64,000 nucleotides of DNA from Callaeas wilsoni (Eukaryota; Chordata; Aves; Passeriformes; Callaeidae). The stretch spans positions 17,014 through 81,013 of the forward strand of contig VWPU01004528.1 in the NCBI GenBank assembly GCA_013398955.1. The letters run 5' to 3'. The position numbers and the translations under genes are program-made. The notes beneath the pieces were generated by a model, which saw nothing but the letters and a program-made list of their open reading frames with translations, made no database searches and was not told where the DNA came from. Of the stretch, positions 12,089-25,745 are shown in pieces; positions within the stretch are counted from its first letter, which is position 1; every line of letters begins with the position of its first letter.

Positions 12089-12403
12089 TTTTCATTAAAA
12101 CCTTCACATCTACACTTACACAGCAAGATGCAGAGACACCTTGGTATTAAATTTATGGTATGTCTCTCTGTTAGCTCATAACTCAGAAATGTATTAGCAA
12201 AGTACCAGGCAACACCCCTACTCTTTATCTTGGTGTGGTAGATGGCAGAAATTTTGAGTATCTTCCCTAACGCTCTCTGTAAGAGCTGGTGTGGTAGGGA
12301 GTGGAAGAGTTTGCATACTTTATTTTGTAATTTTCATGACTACATTTGTACACCAAGATTTCTGACCGTACACATACTCAACATCAATGTGAAATTGATG
12401 CCC

Positions 12404-12734
12404 TGTGGAGGCTGACCTGGAACAGAGGCCAGACAGAGTGAAAGGATAAAGGGTAGGTATTTATTGAAAGGCCTTCACAGGGTACACCTTGGGCAGTGCA
12501 GGAGTCTCGCAGAGACTACACCCAGGATGGATGACAGTCACACGTTTTTCGGACAGATGTAAGTGTTGTCCATTTGCATATCAGAGGTTAATTGTCCAAT
12601 TACAGCTTCAGGCAGTGGAGTCCCATTCTCCCAGTTTGCTCCCCCCCAACTCACTTTTGTTTACATTTCTCGGGGCCTGAAACAGTGAGGTGTCCTTGAT
12701 TCTCAGGCCTGGAGAGGAATTGTTGTGTCTGGCA
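12404..12734 (-). mobile_element. LTR-like element, antisense
   Basis: The block runs from TGTGGAGGCTGACCTGG to TTGTTGTGTCTGGCA, so it carries TG...CA ends over 331 bp. Read on the minus strand it starts TGCCAGACACAACAATTCC and ends with an AATAAATACC polyadenylation signal (TTTATT at 12460-12465 on the + strand) about 60 bp before the 3' end. That is the normal layout of a short retroviral LTR. I see no clear flanking duplication and no internal retroviral genes, so it is probably an old solo LTR. Exact ends are inferred. Confidence 0.6.
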
Positions 12735-15700
12735 AAAATGGGAAAAGCAGTTGCTAACACTATATATGAAGTTCAGACTTACACACTGAAGAATTGCAGG
12801 ATTAAAAACATATGAAAATATAAAAGCTAAAATCCTAAGGCATCATAATACTTAAAAAAGTCAGATACCTAGACACCAAAGCAGTTGAATTGTCAGATTA
12901 ATAACCATTACAAGTAAGTATTCTGAGAATTAGAGCATTTATTTCAGTTTTCTGACATGGACTTCTGTAACTGTTTTCAGCCTGTCATCTGAGCATGGTA
13001 TATGCATGTGCACAGGTGGTGTTTATTCTTACTCTTTGCTGTTTTCATCCTGCCTTGTTGCAAGAGGATGGGTTGCAGTGTCTTGGAAGCCTTTTACAAT
13101 CATTCTGTGCTGCTTGATCTATGGAAATAGTTCCAATTTCTCTGGAAAGAAAGAAGTAGGTGGGAGATTCTGGTAGGAGATTCTTACCTCCCTAAAGCCC
13201 GTCTTCTGCTCAGGCCAAACACACAGTTTCATGGTTTAAAGGTGTAGTTGCTAGTGATTTAAATAATGTTGATATTCTAGACATTTAGAAGTTACCTTCA
13301 CTGGTCTTCTGATCAAGTGGTTTCTAAACTGTCCTGTGTAAATCATCACTGCAACTTTAGCAAACAATTGACAGAATTAGGTTGCCTCTTCAACATTCTG
13401 CAGGCAAATAAATAATAGTGATACCAAAAAGTAGTTTTCATTAGGTCTTGTAGAAGTAAATCCTTGCAATTTGCTTTTGTGAAGGAGTGAGTAGATCTTC
13501 ACTGAAGCTACATTACATCAGTTTAGCGCTATATACCTCTCTGTACAATTCCTTGTAGAATTAGCTGGTCTTCTACTACATTCATGGTAGTTACGGACAG
13601 GGTCTGCAAAGCTAGAAGAGCCCTTGAACACAGAGTAGTTTGACAGGATGCTGAAGCAGAATAATTCAGGTGCCTAATTTCTGTGGAGAAAGTTGAGTAC
13701 CTCATTATGGTTTACGGAGCAAAAGTGCACTGAGCTGAAAGGTGCTGGTGATCTAAAATGGTGTTTCAGATGTCAGAAGAAGAGGTGCAGAAAGGAAACT
13801 GCTGAATACAGGTGAGTTACAGACCCTTGGTATCACTGGAGCTTTGACTGGGGAAGTCTGGGTGAAGGTGTGTCTGAAGTGTGGAGCATGGAAACCTTCA
13901 GGCATCTCCCTGTCAAAAGAATAGATTGGAGTTCTTCACTTTAACCGGGAGACAGACAGAAAAAGTTTGCTCAGAGGAATACTTATGTAACAGCTAAGTG
14001 GCTGGAATACTTCTCTAGGCTGCTGAGACGGCCAGGTGTCAAACTCAGCCCTCCCAGGAGGATGCTCTGAGCCATTGGATGCCAATTTGCCCAGAAAACA
14101 TTCACTGCAGCTCCTGCTGAAGGTGCCTAATTCAGGATATTTTGGAGCCAGAGAGAGGGTGGAAGTGGGACCCATTCAGGAAGGGAATACATACATTTGA
14201 GTCGCAGGTGTGAACACAGTAGTCCTACACGTGAAAAAGACTCACCAGATCTTGGAAGGGGACCTGCACCTCCAGTGCTGGTGGTGCCTGGTTTCCAGGG
14301 CAGAGTTGAGTACCCTTTCTTTGATAAATGCTGAATTCATTGTGCAGTGAAACAGTTTCAATAGGAGAGGTGGGATTGCCAGCAGCCCCCTGACCAGGCT
14401 CATCACTGCTAAGTGATGCGTGGATGTGGAATTAAACGTGGATCTCCTGTTCCTTGGGAGAATGCTCTGATTCAGGAGCTAGTCAACAGTGACTGTTTTA
14501 TGAAGATGCCCATGGTATGCAAGAACCTTAAGGAGTGCTTTACTGAACTAAAGTAGATGATGAGAAAGAGCTGCCTATTTTCTGGATCCTGGTTGGACTT
14601 GGGGGGTAGGTGACATGCTGAGCTACCGTGTTTGTCAAAATATGGGAATTCTGGGCATATAATAGAGGTATAGGGTCAGACCAAGTGTGGTGCAGACCGA
14701 TATTTTGGGTTTGATACTGGCCAGTTGTTAATTTCACCCATTTTCTTCTGAAGTCCTTTCCTTCCCTCAGTCAGTCTGCTGCTGTGTAGGGTCGAGTTCA
14801 AACATTTGAACTTGACATTACATTCCAGGTAAGGAACGCTGCCTCACAGGCCATCCCCATACTTACAAGGCTACTCCTGCCCTTGTGTCCCTTAAATGCA
14901 GATACTAACATTGCTCACATAACTCCATCAGTTTTAGAATTGGGACATCTTAGGGCAGCTGGTGCTTTGCAATCTTGTATGATAATCTTTTACTGGAGTA
15001 AGTTAACAGTGCTATTGAATTTATTTGAACCATGATTATTGGGCAGATATAAAGCACTTAAATAGTTAATTTTAACAAATCATGCAGAACCATATTTTCC
15101 ACAGTTCCTAGATAAAATATGGTCAAGTTTCCCTAAAAGATGCACTTAGAGCAGTTAACAAGGGACTCTTGGCTAGAGACCTGCATAAAGGACAGAAAGT
15201 TCAAGCTGAAATAAGTAAGTGCCAAAAACCAGTTTCCAAGTTGCTCTGCTTGTCTCTGTAAATAACATGCCTGGGTAACTCTCACTTTTTCTTGACCCTA
15301 TCACTTTGAATGTCTCTGCTGTTCAAGCCAATGTTACTCAGACAGGATTAAACACCAGCTAATAGGAAGGAATTTTCTGACGTTACATTCACAGTTTGTC
15401 ACCATTTACTTTTGCCGGAGGAGTCTGACGTTTAAAAAAGGAATAAACTTGTAGTACAATGAACTGTACCTGTGAGCTGGGCTATTTATAGCTCTGTGCA
15501 GCAGTCTGGTTGCAGGGGCGAAGAAAAGGCTTTGGTTGTTGTGTGGAATATGTTTTGTATTGTGAATTAAAATTAGGTTACTGGTTTTTACTGAACAGTG
15601 AATATCTATATGGAGAGGGGATTTTTTTCCTATTTCCACCACCGACCTAAGGACGTAAGTCCTTCTTTATGGCCTCACCTTGCCCACTTTGTGTTGTCTA

Positions 15701-16289
15701 GTTCATAAACTGCTAACTCTGCCTGGTTTTGGCTGGAGGACCTTTTTGAAGTTCTTGTCACTTGTGAATTGGCAAGATAAACATGCTGAACTTCCCCCTT
15801 TTGAGGACCTAGGTTAGACAATCCCCTTTGTCTGGCAGGAGCTATAACTCTCTTGAGCAGCTGTTTGAGGATTGACTGAGAATTGAGGATTGACTGAGTC
15901 AATCTCAGGATTGACTGAATCTTGTCCAAGGCTGCGGTCACCACTTGGGACTAGTCACCATTCTCCAAATGAAAAACATTTTCTTCTAGGTGTAATGAGT
16001 TTTTAATGGGAACTGTAATCACCTAGTAATTTAGCCTGGGCCTCTAATTGGAAACAGTGATGCATGTGCTTGCTTGTCTGACTTTTGATTGAAATTGCTA
16101 GAGTACAATCTGAAGAAGTTGTGTCCTTATGGAAAAAAGGACACAATCTTTCCAGGCTGAAAGTTGTAGTACGGATTTCCATCCCCATATGCCTTCTAAC
16201 TAAATTGGGGTGAGAAAGAAGAGAAAATGCCTCATCTCGTCTGATGCTTATCTTCCAAATGTTGTTCCAAAATACGGTTCTTTAACCCA
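12735..16289. other. Intergenic, no gene recognised
   Basis: About 3.5 kb without a supported gene. It contains a small repeat cluster at 15867-15920, listed separately. A few frames of 60-90 codons occur but show no recognisable domain. The composition at 15400-15945 differs slightly from its surroundings and may hold an unidentified old element. Confidence 0.5.
15867..15920. repeat. Short tandem repeat with palindrome
   Basis: Three copies of a unit containing GAGGATTGACTGA or AGGATTGACTGAA occur here. The middle copy forms the near-palindrome GATTGACTGAGTCAATC at 15888-15904, with 8-bp arms around one base. It looks like local duplication and is too small to assign a function. Confidence 0.7.
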
Positions 16290-16868
16290 GTGTGCATGAG
16301 GTCATTCCACACACAGAGTCGAGGTATTTATTTACAGTTCTGCACAGAAAGGGGTGCTGAGTGGGAAATCCACAAAGCCATCACGATGGCTATCAAAACT
16401 TTTCACTATTTATGCATTTTAGCAAACAAAGGCATTAACGTTCACTTGCTTCAAGTTACACAGTTCTCTTACTAATTAGTATTCTGTCTTCTATTGGCTG
16501 AGTCCCTCACTTCTTATGCTGATTAGTCCACATGCTCAATTTTTCTCTTCAGTTGGTGGGTTTCTTGGGTCAGTGGTCATGAACTCCTCCTGCCAGAATT
16601 ACCTTTTCGCACTCAGAGCTGATTTCAGCACAGTTGCTTGAGTTGGCTTGTTACTTTCTTGCTTTTCTTGGGAGTTTTTCCAAATGTCCTTGTGGCCCAT
16701 AAATTCTGCATTCTTTGTATCTGCTGTAATAGTACATCCTTCTCCCCTAAGTCTGAGGTCATTGAAATGCTCAAGCCCTAAATCTTAACAAGGCAGTTCC
16801 ACCAACAAGTAATTTACCTTTCTAACACCTGGACATCACAGCCATCCCCATTTTGTAACTCATTCTGC
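16290..16868 (-). mobile_element. Probable LTR-like element, antisense
   Basis: On the minus strand this block ends with an AATAAATACCTCGACTC-type segment (TTTATT at 16327-16332 on the + strand) followed by a short tail to about 16290, as in an LTR with a polyadenylation signal close to its 3' end. Its pattern resembles that of the element at 12404 without obvious sequence identity over its length. The borders are uncertain, no flanking duplication was found, and no retroviral genes adjoin it. Confidence 0.45.
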
Positions 16869-18054
16869 AAAGATTACTAAAAAAATTACCTGAAAATGTT
16901 GAATAAAATTATCTGCCTACCTAGTTTGATTGATAGATAGACTATTATAGGTAGTTGGGGGAAAAATAGCTCCTTTGACCATCAAAACTGGAAAAAAAGT
17001 CCCAAACCATACAAACTTTTCTCTTTATGAAAACTGCAATATCCAAAGTAAGAATGAAGTTGGGAGGTTTTTGAAGTTAAGAGGTTTCAGCTCAGTGATA
17101 AATGAGACGTCTCTTTTTTTGCCTAATTTTTCTTGTGTTTTCTCTTTCAGCAGCATCTCAAGACCATATCTTGAGATCTGGACTGAAATACTGTCTGAAC
17201 ACTGGTTTTGATATTCTGCTTAGTTACACATGGTGGACAATTTTGTATTCCATGACCACGAACTTCCTCCAACTCCTCATACTGCCAGATCTGCCAATTT
17301 AGAATTGTTGCACAGTTGTGGTCTTAAAGCCATAGGATTGCATTGAGTGTTTAATGAAATTTGATGTTTTCTTATATACCTTTATTTCCTGAGTCTTTTC
17401 AACTGTCTTCAGCCAAACCTATCCAGAAGTACTTGACTTTGTTTAAAAGAAACAGAAAATCTGAAGTCAGCACTTCCTTCCAGGAGCCAGGTATTAAATA
17501 CCAATTGGCCGTAAGACTCAGGACTAAACCTCAAAATTTGGTAATAATGAGGCATATGACTGAATTGGACTGTTTGTGACAGGGAAAAGAGGAAGAAAAA
17601 TAGCCTTTATTGTCAGATAGCCTCTGTTTCTTTCCGTTCCTGATAGGTAGGGTGGAGGTGATCAGCAGTGAAGACCATGTGGGATTTTACAGCAGCTTTT
17701 TAGTCATCACCTAATAAAATGGGCTGTAGAAGCCTCTTCTTACACAGGGGATTAGCTAAGAAGCAGTGTCATATTTCGAAATGAAGCACTTGGGCAGTGG
17801 GTGTGTGTGGAGGAGAGAGTGGGATCATGCTGTAAAAAGTGCTCACATTTTTAGCCAGACAGCAGTTCTGCAGCAAATAAAATCTCTCTCTCCAACAGAT
17901 GGAGGAGAGGTGAGTGGGAGGGAAGTTTGGAAGCGCACTTTGTCATTTCTATTTGCTCACTGCTTCGTCTGCAAGGGAGAGTGCATGAAATACCAGTTGA
18001 TAAAAGGGTGGATTAAAAAGTGTAGTGGCATCAAGTAGGTAGAGGCAACTCTCC

Positions 18055-18200
18055 ATGGAGCACCTTCCATCTGGGACTGTTAAAATGCTTTACAAACACC
18101 AGACAGCTGAGCTTTGTGATATCCCAGTGGACAGGTATTGATCATTCCTATTTAGAGACTGAAGAAATTCAGGAATAAAGAGTGCATGCCAAGATTTAGG
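18055..18200. repeat. Degraded ancient amniote repeat (MIR-like), tentative
   Basis: The order of motifs is one I know from very old interspersed repeats in reptile, bird and mammal genomes: a TGCTTTACAAAC segment, a GACAGGTATT...ATT segment, then TTAGAGACTGAAGAAATTCAG in the place of the usual 'cagatggggaaactgaggcac' segment. Divergence is high, so the call is by resemblance only. Confidence 0.4.
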
Positions 18201-19375
18201 TGCAAAAGTATATTGATTTGTAGGGCTGGTCTTCATGCTACTGTCATCTTCTGCTTCCAGTACAGGACATCACTCCCTGTATGTTGTTCAGACTTTGACT
18301 GGATTAGCATGGACAATTCTGCCTGACCTAGCCTCCCCCTGGAATACACTGCCATTTGCTTTCCATGATCAGGCTTAATTTACCTGTCATTTTCATTAGA
18401 ACTGATGACTTTAAAATTCTCCTGGAAAGCAAATGTTCTCATCTGAAAATGGCAGGGAGAGAATCACGAAGCAAGAGTATCTGTACTGTTTCCACCTGCA
18501 GAATTTTACTTATTCCTCCCTCAACATTTGTTTTAAATAGGGGGGAGGGGGGAGTGAAAAATCATCTCTGATAATTTGTTGCAATATAAATTAATAAGCT
18601 TTCCACATTTCCTCAACAAAAGGGCTGCTGTTTTAAAACAAGGTCAAAACCGCAGTTACATGAAGATATATGTATTTGGGTGAAATGTTTAAACATGAGC
18701 TCAGAGAGAGCTGTAAGTTCTGCTGCCCCTGCACTGGAAGGAACTGTATTTGCACCCAGCATAAATGCTTCCAAGCACATCTTAATATTATTTATACTTA
18801 TGGAAAAGTGGAGTAAACCTGGTAAAAATCAGATTACCTTAATTGCCACAAAGGTAAAACAAGCAAAACCAGGGTCAGATTCTTCAGGTCTTACTGCAGG
18901 GCAGTCAGGTTTCAATGTACAAGCTGAGGTGTACTTTCTGAACTACTCTGACCTTCTGACATGTTCATCTAGGCAGAAATCAAAACAGGGATGTTCTCTT
19001 GCCAGTTGGACTGAACGTCGATACTATTGAATGGAAGGCTGCAGGGCAATGAACCTCGTTTGCTTTCTCAGGTCCTAGAAGGTGTTTATAGCTGTGGCTG
19101 GGAGAGCGTGTCTCAGTACACAGGAGGATTTCCTAAGCTGATGTTCTCAAATGTTAAGACTGATTGCTGTTTTTCATCCTTTGTGAGGTGATTCTGCCTG
19201 TGTTGCACACGGGCCTGGTGTTGTGACTGATCGATTAAGTAACCAAAACATGGATTCATCCCCTGGGTTTATGCTTTTGAACTGTGGTATCTCAGATCAA
19301 TCAGCCCTGTTTGTTCCTGCCTTGTTAAACTGAGGTAACAAAATATATTCTGCAAATGTCTGACATTCATCATCT

Positions 19376-19431
19376 GACTATATTTATAATTGCAGACTAT
19401 TTATATCATTGCAAACTATTTATATCTTCAA
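19376..19431. repeat. Short tandem repeat, unit about 19 bp
   Basis: Three diverged copies of a unit of the type GACTATTTATATCATTGCA follow one another. It is AT-rich local duplication. Confidence 0.65.
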
Positions 19432-22400
19432 TGCTGACTCATAAAGCAAGGTATTTCACTGAGGCTGAAAGGGAAATGACCCTGCATCTTTTCCAGCTTA
19501 CTTGTCATTTCATTTTTTCGTCCCTCTTTGGGGATCTCTGTCCTACTTTCCGTCACGCATATTAGCCTTGGCTGATTGATATGACAAGATAAAGAGCCTT
19601 GAGCAAAACCAGCCTTATAAACATTGATAGAGAATTATTTTGCTTCATGTATCAGGTAAATATCTTAAGCAGAATGAAAGAGCATTAACTGACCCATTTC
19701 CAGACTAAGTTATGAGTAGGTTAACAAAGAAACTAAAATGTATGTTTGCTGGTTTATTTTTCTGCCTTGGTATAAAAAGACAGAATAGAACAACAGTGGC
19801 TTCAAAAAAGACATGCAACTGGGACCACTGTCGTGAATATTTTCTAGTAAAATATGTTTGCTGCTTATGTCCTGAATATTGCCATGAAAATGTATATTGC
19901 AGGTTAGAGTTATTTATGAAATCCTAGCAAATTACGCTGAGGAAAATGTCTGTATTTGTTGTCAGTCACAGAAGTCCAGTCAGTGCAATAGGTGAAATCA
20001 CCTCTTGTGATTTGGTGCGTAGGATTTGCTGAAGGAATAAATTATATGCTTTTTTCTGCATGAAAAGCTAAATTCAATACAAGGGCCATTAGAACTTGAC
20101 AAGTTGATTGGGTGTTGAAACTTGGGTTGAAGAGAATTTACAGCCTAATGACAAACCTTGAAGAGGAGGAGTTAACCTCCTCTACTTCTAGATGTCTTGA
20201 AGGACATATGACCACAAAGAAGTCCTTATTCAAATAGTTTTAAATATAATTCAATAAATGTGTTGTTATTATTCATAGTATTCCATGTAATTATATTTAT
20301 TTGTGTAAAGTAATCAAGTTTTTTCCTATTATATATAATTGATATTTCCATCCAAATTAGCTTAACTCAAATCATGAATAGAAAGGAATCCCCTTAGAAA
20401 CAAAAAGCATTATCTGCCTTTTTCTAATAGAATACAGTCTAACAATTAAGTTACCTAATATACATTCTTCTAGTTACCAAAGAAAAGGTACCAAATTTAG
20501 TAAAAGCGCCTCACTTACTTGCAAAACAGTATGCCTTAATAATTGCTAAAAGTGAGAATCAATCTTCAGAAAAATAACTAAGTATAACCAATGTGAGATA
20601 AGAATAAAACCACATTTTGAATCAGGATGTGTTCTTTGCTGAACTAAATCATGTTAAAATTAGCTTTTCCAGCCTTACCCATATGTTACCTTTCTCTTTG
20701 AGCTCTTGTAGGATTTCTGTGCATTTGATGATAGCTGCATTTGTGAGTTTATTTTTTTTTTTAGATTTTCTTTTTGGTATCAGTTGAGTAATGAACAATT
20801 AATAGATGACCTCAAATGATGTGCAGATCTCAAATGTACATCTTTCTTTTCTGTTTAGTGAAAGCACATTAAGGCAAATGTGTTCAGTGAATGTGTTAGG
20901 CACTCAAATGCCTGGTGCTTGGCTCCACAATGAAATCCAAAAATCTTCTGTTCAGAAATGTATACAGTTCATGTAGAGAATAAAACTCTCCAGGATGCAA
21001 TCCAGTGCAGCCATAACACTTATTTTATGAGATCAGCTAAAATATACAGCTGCCTCAAGCTAGGCATGTGGAAGTAATGGATCTCTGCCTGAGGTGCTCT
21101 GGTGTCTGCGTGGGATCCATCTCCCTGAGACACCTCCTGGAGCTCCATCTTGAAGACAACAGTGGAATGGTGGGAGCATTTGTACACAAAATGGTAGCAC
21201 AGAGAGCCTTTTCTCACCCGGAATACTCAGACCATCGATATCGCCCACTCTGAGACCATAACACAAAGCCAAACTGGATGCAAGGTTCCCTCTTAAGCCC
21301 GGTCCTTTCACGTAAACAGTCACTAAGAGGCTTCCTGGGTGAGAAGGTCAGGGGGTCCCAGGGACCAGGATCTTGCTGCTCCGTGCTGGGGTGGTGAAGC
21401 CTGATCAGCTCTCTGTGGTTATGAATTCTGCATTAAACAGCTGCTGGATAAAATGAAGGTACTGAGAAAACTTAGATGTGGCTGAGGGGAGGGGAGGTGA
21501 CTAAGAATGTGATTTTTGTTTGGTGAACTTAAGTCTCATTTCTGTGACTTTCAGCTCGTTCTTAAATCTAGTCCTTGGTCACTCCTCTGAGAGTTTAGAA
21601 GTAAAAGAACTAGCTCCGCTTTGTTTCTCAGCACATGAATACTAATTGTTTCCCTTTGGATTTACGCCATGTCATCTAATATGCAGTGAATAAACAAAGC
21701 TGTAAGTCATGTGCAATCATCCCCAACCTACTGGAGTTATTAACAGCACCCACTCATGGACTTTTTAACAGAGATTCAGCTTTCCTTTAAATTCTGTCCT
21801 GGAAAAGTGGCCATAAAATATCCCAGGCTCAGATAAACTATATTCTGAAAGAATTCTTATTGAAAACTTTCAGTATTTACCACAGCATGATTCTCTCTAA
21901 ATTGTCCTCCTTTGGAGTGCTCGCTGAACATTCATAACTGATAAGCTGATAATATTGCCTCCAGAAATTTTCTATGCCCTTGCAATATAGTTCCTCGTAT
22001 TACTGTAACACAGAAATGTGATTGAAACCTTAATTTTTTTACATGTCTTAAAAAAATTAATTCACATTACTGCCTTAAAACCCCCCAAGTTTAAAATATA
22101 AAGCAAGAATTTGTTGACATGGTGCTGCTCTTTCCCCTATCAGCTCGCTGGGGAGGTAATTTTTTGTTACAATCTTGATTTTCAAATGCAGTTCACACTC
22201 ACCACAGGACATGAAGCACTGAGTAGAGTGAAATAATGGGTGTAGCTTCCTTAAATCTTCCAGTGGAAAGGGCAGGAGAACAGCCAGTCTGCACTCTTTT
22301 CAAAACATAATATTAAAAGTGGTTCTACACAGACTGAATTGAGTTCCTCATCTCCGGTTCTTGGGAGTTTGTCACACATTGGACAGTATTGATATATGAC

Positions 22401-25400
22401 CAATGTGTGCATTGGCACATGTATGATCTATGTATGTAATACACGCTGTATTTAAAAACACCTGAGACTCTAGATATTCTCAACCTGTTACTTGAATAGG
22501 TGAAATGTACACAAGGAATACCCATTTTCTCTTTAAAGATTAGAGTTTCCACATTTGTCCCTAAAATGAGGAAAATTGTCCATAAAAGATTCTCATCTGC
22601 TTGGTTTAAGCAGACAGACTAGAAGTTTTTACATCTCTAGTTAAGGCTGACTCTGTCTTTTGTTCATATTTGAGTGTGTTTCACAGTCTTATGGTGATCT
22701 TCAGCACAGTCATGGGAGGATAAAGCCTGGCTAACAACTCTGATCAAGTTTTCATTGTAAACTTCACTACTTTCTCTACAAAACCCATAAGACAGATGCT
22801 GTATTTGTATCTTGTTAAGTAAATAAAAGACATAGCTGGTGAGATGTAGGATTTTTCATTCAGATTAGCTGGCACATACTATGCACAGGGCTTTGCTGGT
22901 GATGTGAATAAGTTGCCTGGGTAGCAGAATATTGTCCCCAGGCTTCCAGGCTGAGAGCAAGTACAACACTGCAGGCCTGTTTCTAATAAACATAGAGGGA
23001 TTAGAAAGTGATTGCTTACTTTGAACTACTTCACTTCTGCTTCCTTGCTTGAGAGAGATTTATGGATCATTTAAGGGAGGGAAAACATGTTTGCAGGGGA
23101 CAATTTAGAAGTGAACTTCAATTTTTGGGGACTCTGCACGTTTTTTTAGACAAACTACTGCTTAACTAGATGAAGTGACGCAGACAACAGGTGCTCACTG
23201 CATTGTGGTGCCTATGTTTGAAGTGAGGTGCCACATGGGCTTCTGTGAAGTGATCTGCAGTGGATCTAAGATGGCTTTAGAAAGACTGAATTGCAAACTG
23301 TTTTTCTCTTCTCATCTTTTCACCATTAAAATGTGAAGTCTAATTTTCCTTGGTTTAGACAGAGAGTGTCAGGAACACTGGAAAACGAGAAAAGTATAAA
23401 TTAAAGGTTGTAGCCATCTGTAACCATAACAATAAGTATCATTGTCTGTACAGTTAATACTTCATCCATGTCTGCTGCCTGAGAAGACTGAAAAAGCATT
23501 CAATGCAATATTCCTTATTATTCTGCACATACAGAAGAATTTCCTCCCTTTCAGCAGGAAGAAAATTGGTCTAGTCTCAGGTCTTTGAGTTCAAAGCAGT
23601 TTAAATTCTTGGCAGAGCTGTTTAGGATTGAAATTTGAGCAGAGGTCTGGTAGAAGGATGGTCTTCTCTTGCAAAATGGCTAATTTAATGCTGTAACAGG
23701 TAATTTCTACAATGGTGCACCTACATTAACTGTTTCAGTTTGAATCTCCCTTCAAAGCAAGACATTAAAAATAGCATTGAGTAGAGCAGTAGAGAATGAG
23801 CTGGAACCACAGATCTGTGTCAGGGAGGGAGGGACAGAAAACATCTTATGCCAAGTTCTGTTCCAATAAAATGTCTCTGAGATAGGGGCATCTCTGATCT
23901 GCCTGATCTGGGAGGTGGAATGACAGATTGTGCCCACATCATTTCATGTGTGAGCTGATTATGTGTCTGAAGGACATGTGGCAGAGGAAAGGCTATACTG
24001 GGCAGAGTCCTCTTGTCTGAGTAAGCATGGTTTTGGGATGCCCCTCAAAGTTTTCTCCACTTTCTTTTACCACACCATGAGGAGAGGGACAAAACCAGAA
24101 AAAGTTATCTTTCTGCCATGTGGCTGTGTGCTAAAGCACCATATCCATCAAAAATCCTATTGAAGCACCTAACTGCCTGTTCTTGCCTTTTACATCTTTC
24201 TCCTTTACTTGGGTATGAGTACCCTGGCAGCTATACAGAAGCACTTTTAGTGCTTCTGCTTTCTGTGGGGTTCATTAGGGACAGTGGAAGACCACACACT
24301 TTCTCATGAATTTTCACCTTGTCCAGTTATGTGTCTCTCTTGCACTCTTGTTTTGAAGGCTAAGTCAGGAAAGCAATGAAATTAATGCATAAAGAGCTCA
24401 AAAGCTTATACATAATGTATTACATCATACTGGCCTAGGAAGCAAAGAAAGTGCTATCAAAAAAAGGTGACAAGGCTTTTAAGATGCTTTTCTGAAGAGT
24501 CAAACTTAATGCCATGTGCTCATTTTATGTGTTGTCCCAAGACTGACAATGTGTGTGTGTTGTGGTCCCTATCCAAAAAACAGTGAGATTTAAGTGAGTT
24601 TTTCTGTGAGCAGGGGGACTAATCAATCCTGGTTTCCCGTGAATTGTCCTTTGCCTCCAGTCTGTTATCTCTTCCTTTAAGCTCTCCTCCAATTTGAATA
24701 ATTCCAGCCCTCCACTATGTGCTGTTGATGCAGCAGCTGTCGATGCTATCCCAGAAAAACAGGGCCAGGGCTAATGGGAGGCTGCCCATGCATGATTACA
24801 CATGTTCTACTGCCAGTTGGTTGTCAGCAGCTGCATATGTGAAGAGCAGCTACATCCTGGTTGCTTTGCTCTCGTAAGGGAAAATAATTTGGCTCTCTGT
24901 GTGCTAGCCAGCTTGAAGTTTTCGCAAAATGTATACAAGACAGTTATATTTCAAATGTCTACTCTCTTGTCAATTTTGGTAGAAATTAGTCAGTGCTGTC
25001 AAAATTATTGGGCAAGGAGAGGGAAAGAGACAAATGAGAAATTGAAGAGAAAATCACAACCTCAAAATTCTTTCTTTCTTGGGAATTTTGGCCTGAAACA
25101 GAAAACGCCACTATTGCATATTTGTTTGCTGCTTCTTCAACCTGTAACTCTGGTATTTTTAAGATACTATTTCTCAATCAGGAGGGCCAAGCATTTCTTT
25201 TTTTTATGGTAATGCAAATTCTCATATAACTGTAGCTGAGGCTTCAAAAAAATAGTTGTTAGACTGTGAGATTAATGAAATATAAGAAGTAGCCAAAACA
25301 ACTTCTCCTGTTTTGGTTCTCTTGCTGATTTGATATTGAGAATAAATAGCTAATTCTAAATGGGGGTCCTGAAAGTTATGGCACCAGTGGCACCAGTTGT

Positions 25401-25480
25401 CCTAAGCATGCAGAGAAGGAACAGCTGCTGACTGTTTTTACACACTATCTTCCTCTAAATATTAGAGAGTGCTGTGCAAT

Positions 25481-25745
25481 GTGATATTATTATTTATATC
25501 TCAGTAATACCAAGATGTCCCAGCTGAAAGTGGAGCCTGAAGGTACAATTTTTTGGATCTACAATGCTGTAGGAGACAGTCCTGTCCTCAGTATCCCTCT
25601 ATCCCTTTCCTCCAAAATATCGCAGCTAATTAGGAAGAGGAAAGGCAGGTGCTACGAAATGAGGTGACTTGTGCCAGGCTCCAGAGCAGACCAGCGTTGT
25701 GTGTGCTGAGAATAGAGCCGGGTCTCCTGCTGCCCCATGGGAATC
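25481..25745. repeat. Degraded ancient amniote repeat, tentative
   Basis: The segment begins ATTATTATTTATATCTCAGTA, has CCAAGATGTCCCAGCTGA, then AGACAGTCCTGTCC, and ends GAGGTGACTTGTGCC ... ATAGAGCCGGGTCTCCTG. In the same order these resemble the blocks of an old repeat that is abundant in turtles and crocodilians (blocks like 'agacagtccctgccc' and 'gaatagaacccaggtctcctg'). It is heavily decayed and has lost part of its middle. The family name is not verified. Confidence 0.45.

Noticed and set aside
18680..19030. 116-codon + strand frame
   Set aside because: No family similarity that I recognise and no supporting signals; consistent with chance.
24802..25212. 136-codon + strand frame
   Set aside because: No recognisable domain, no splice context and AT-rich composition; consistent with chance in 25 kb of intergenic DNA.
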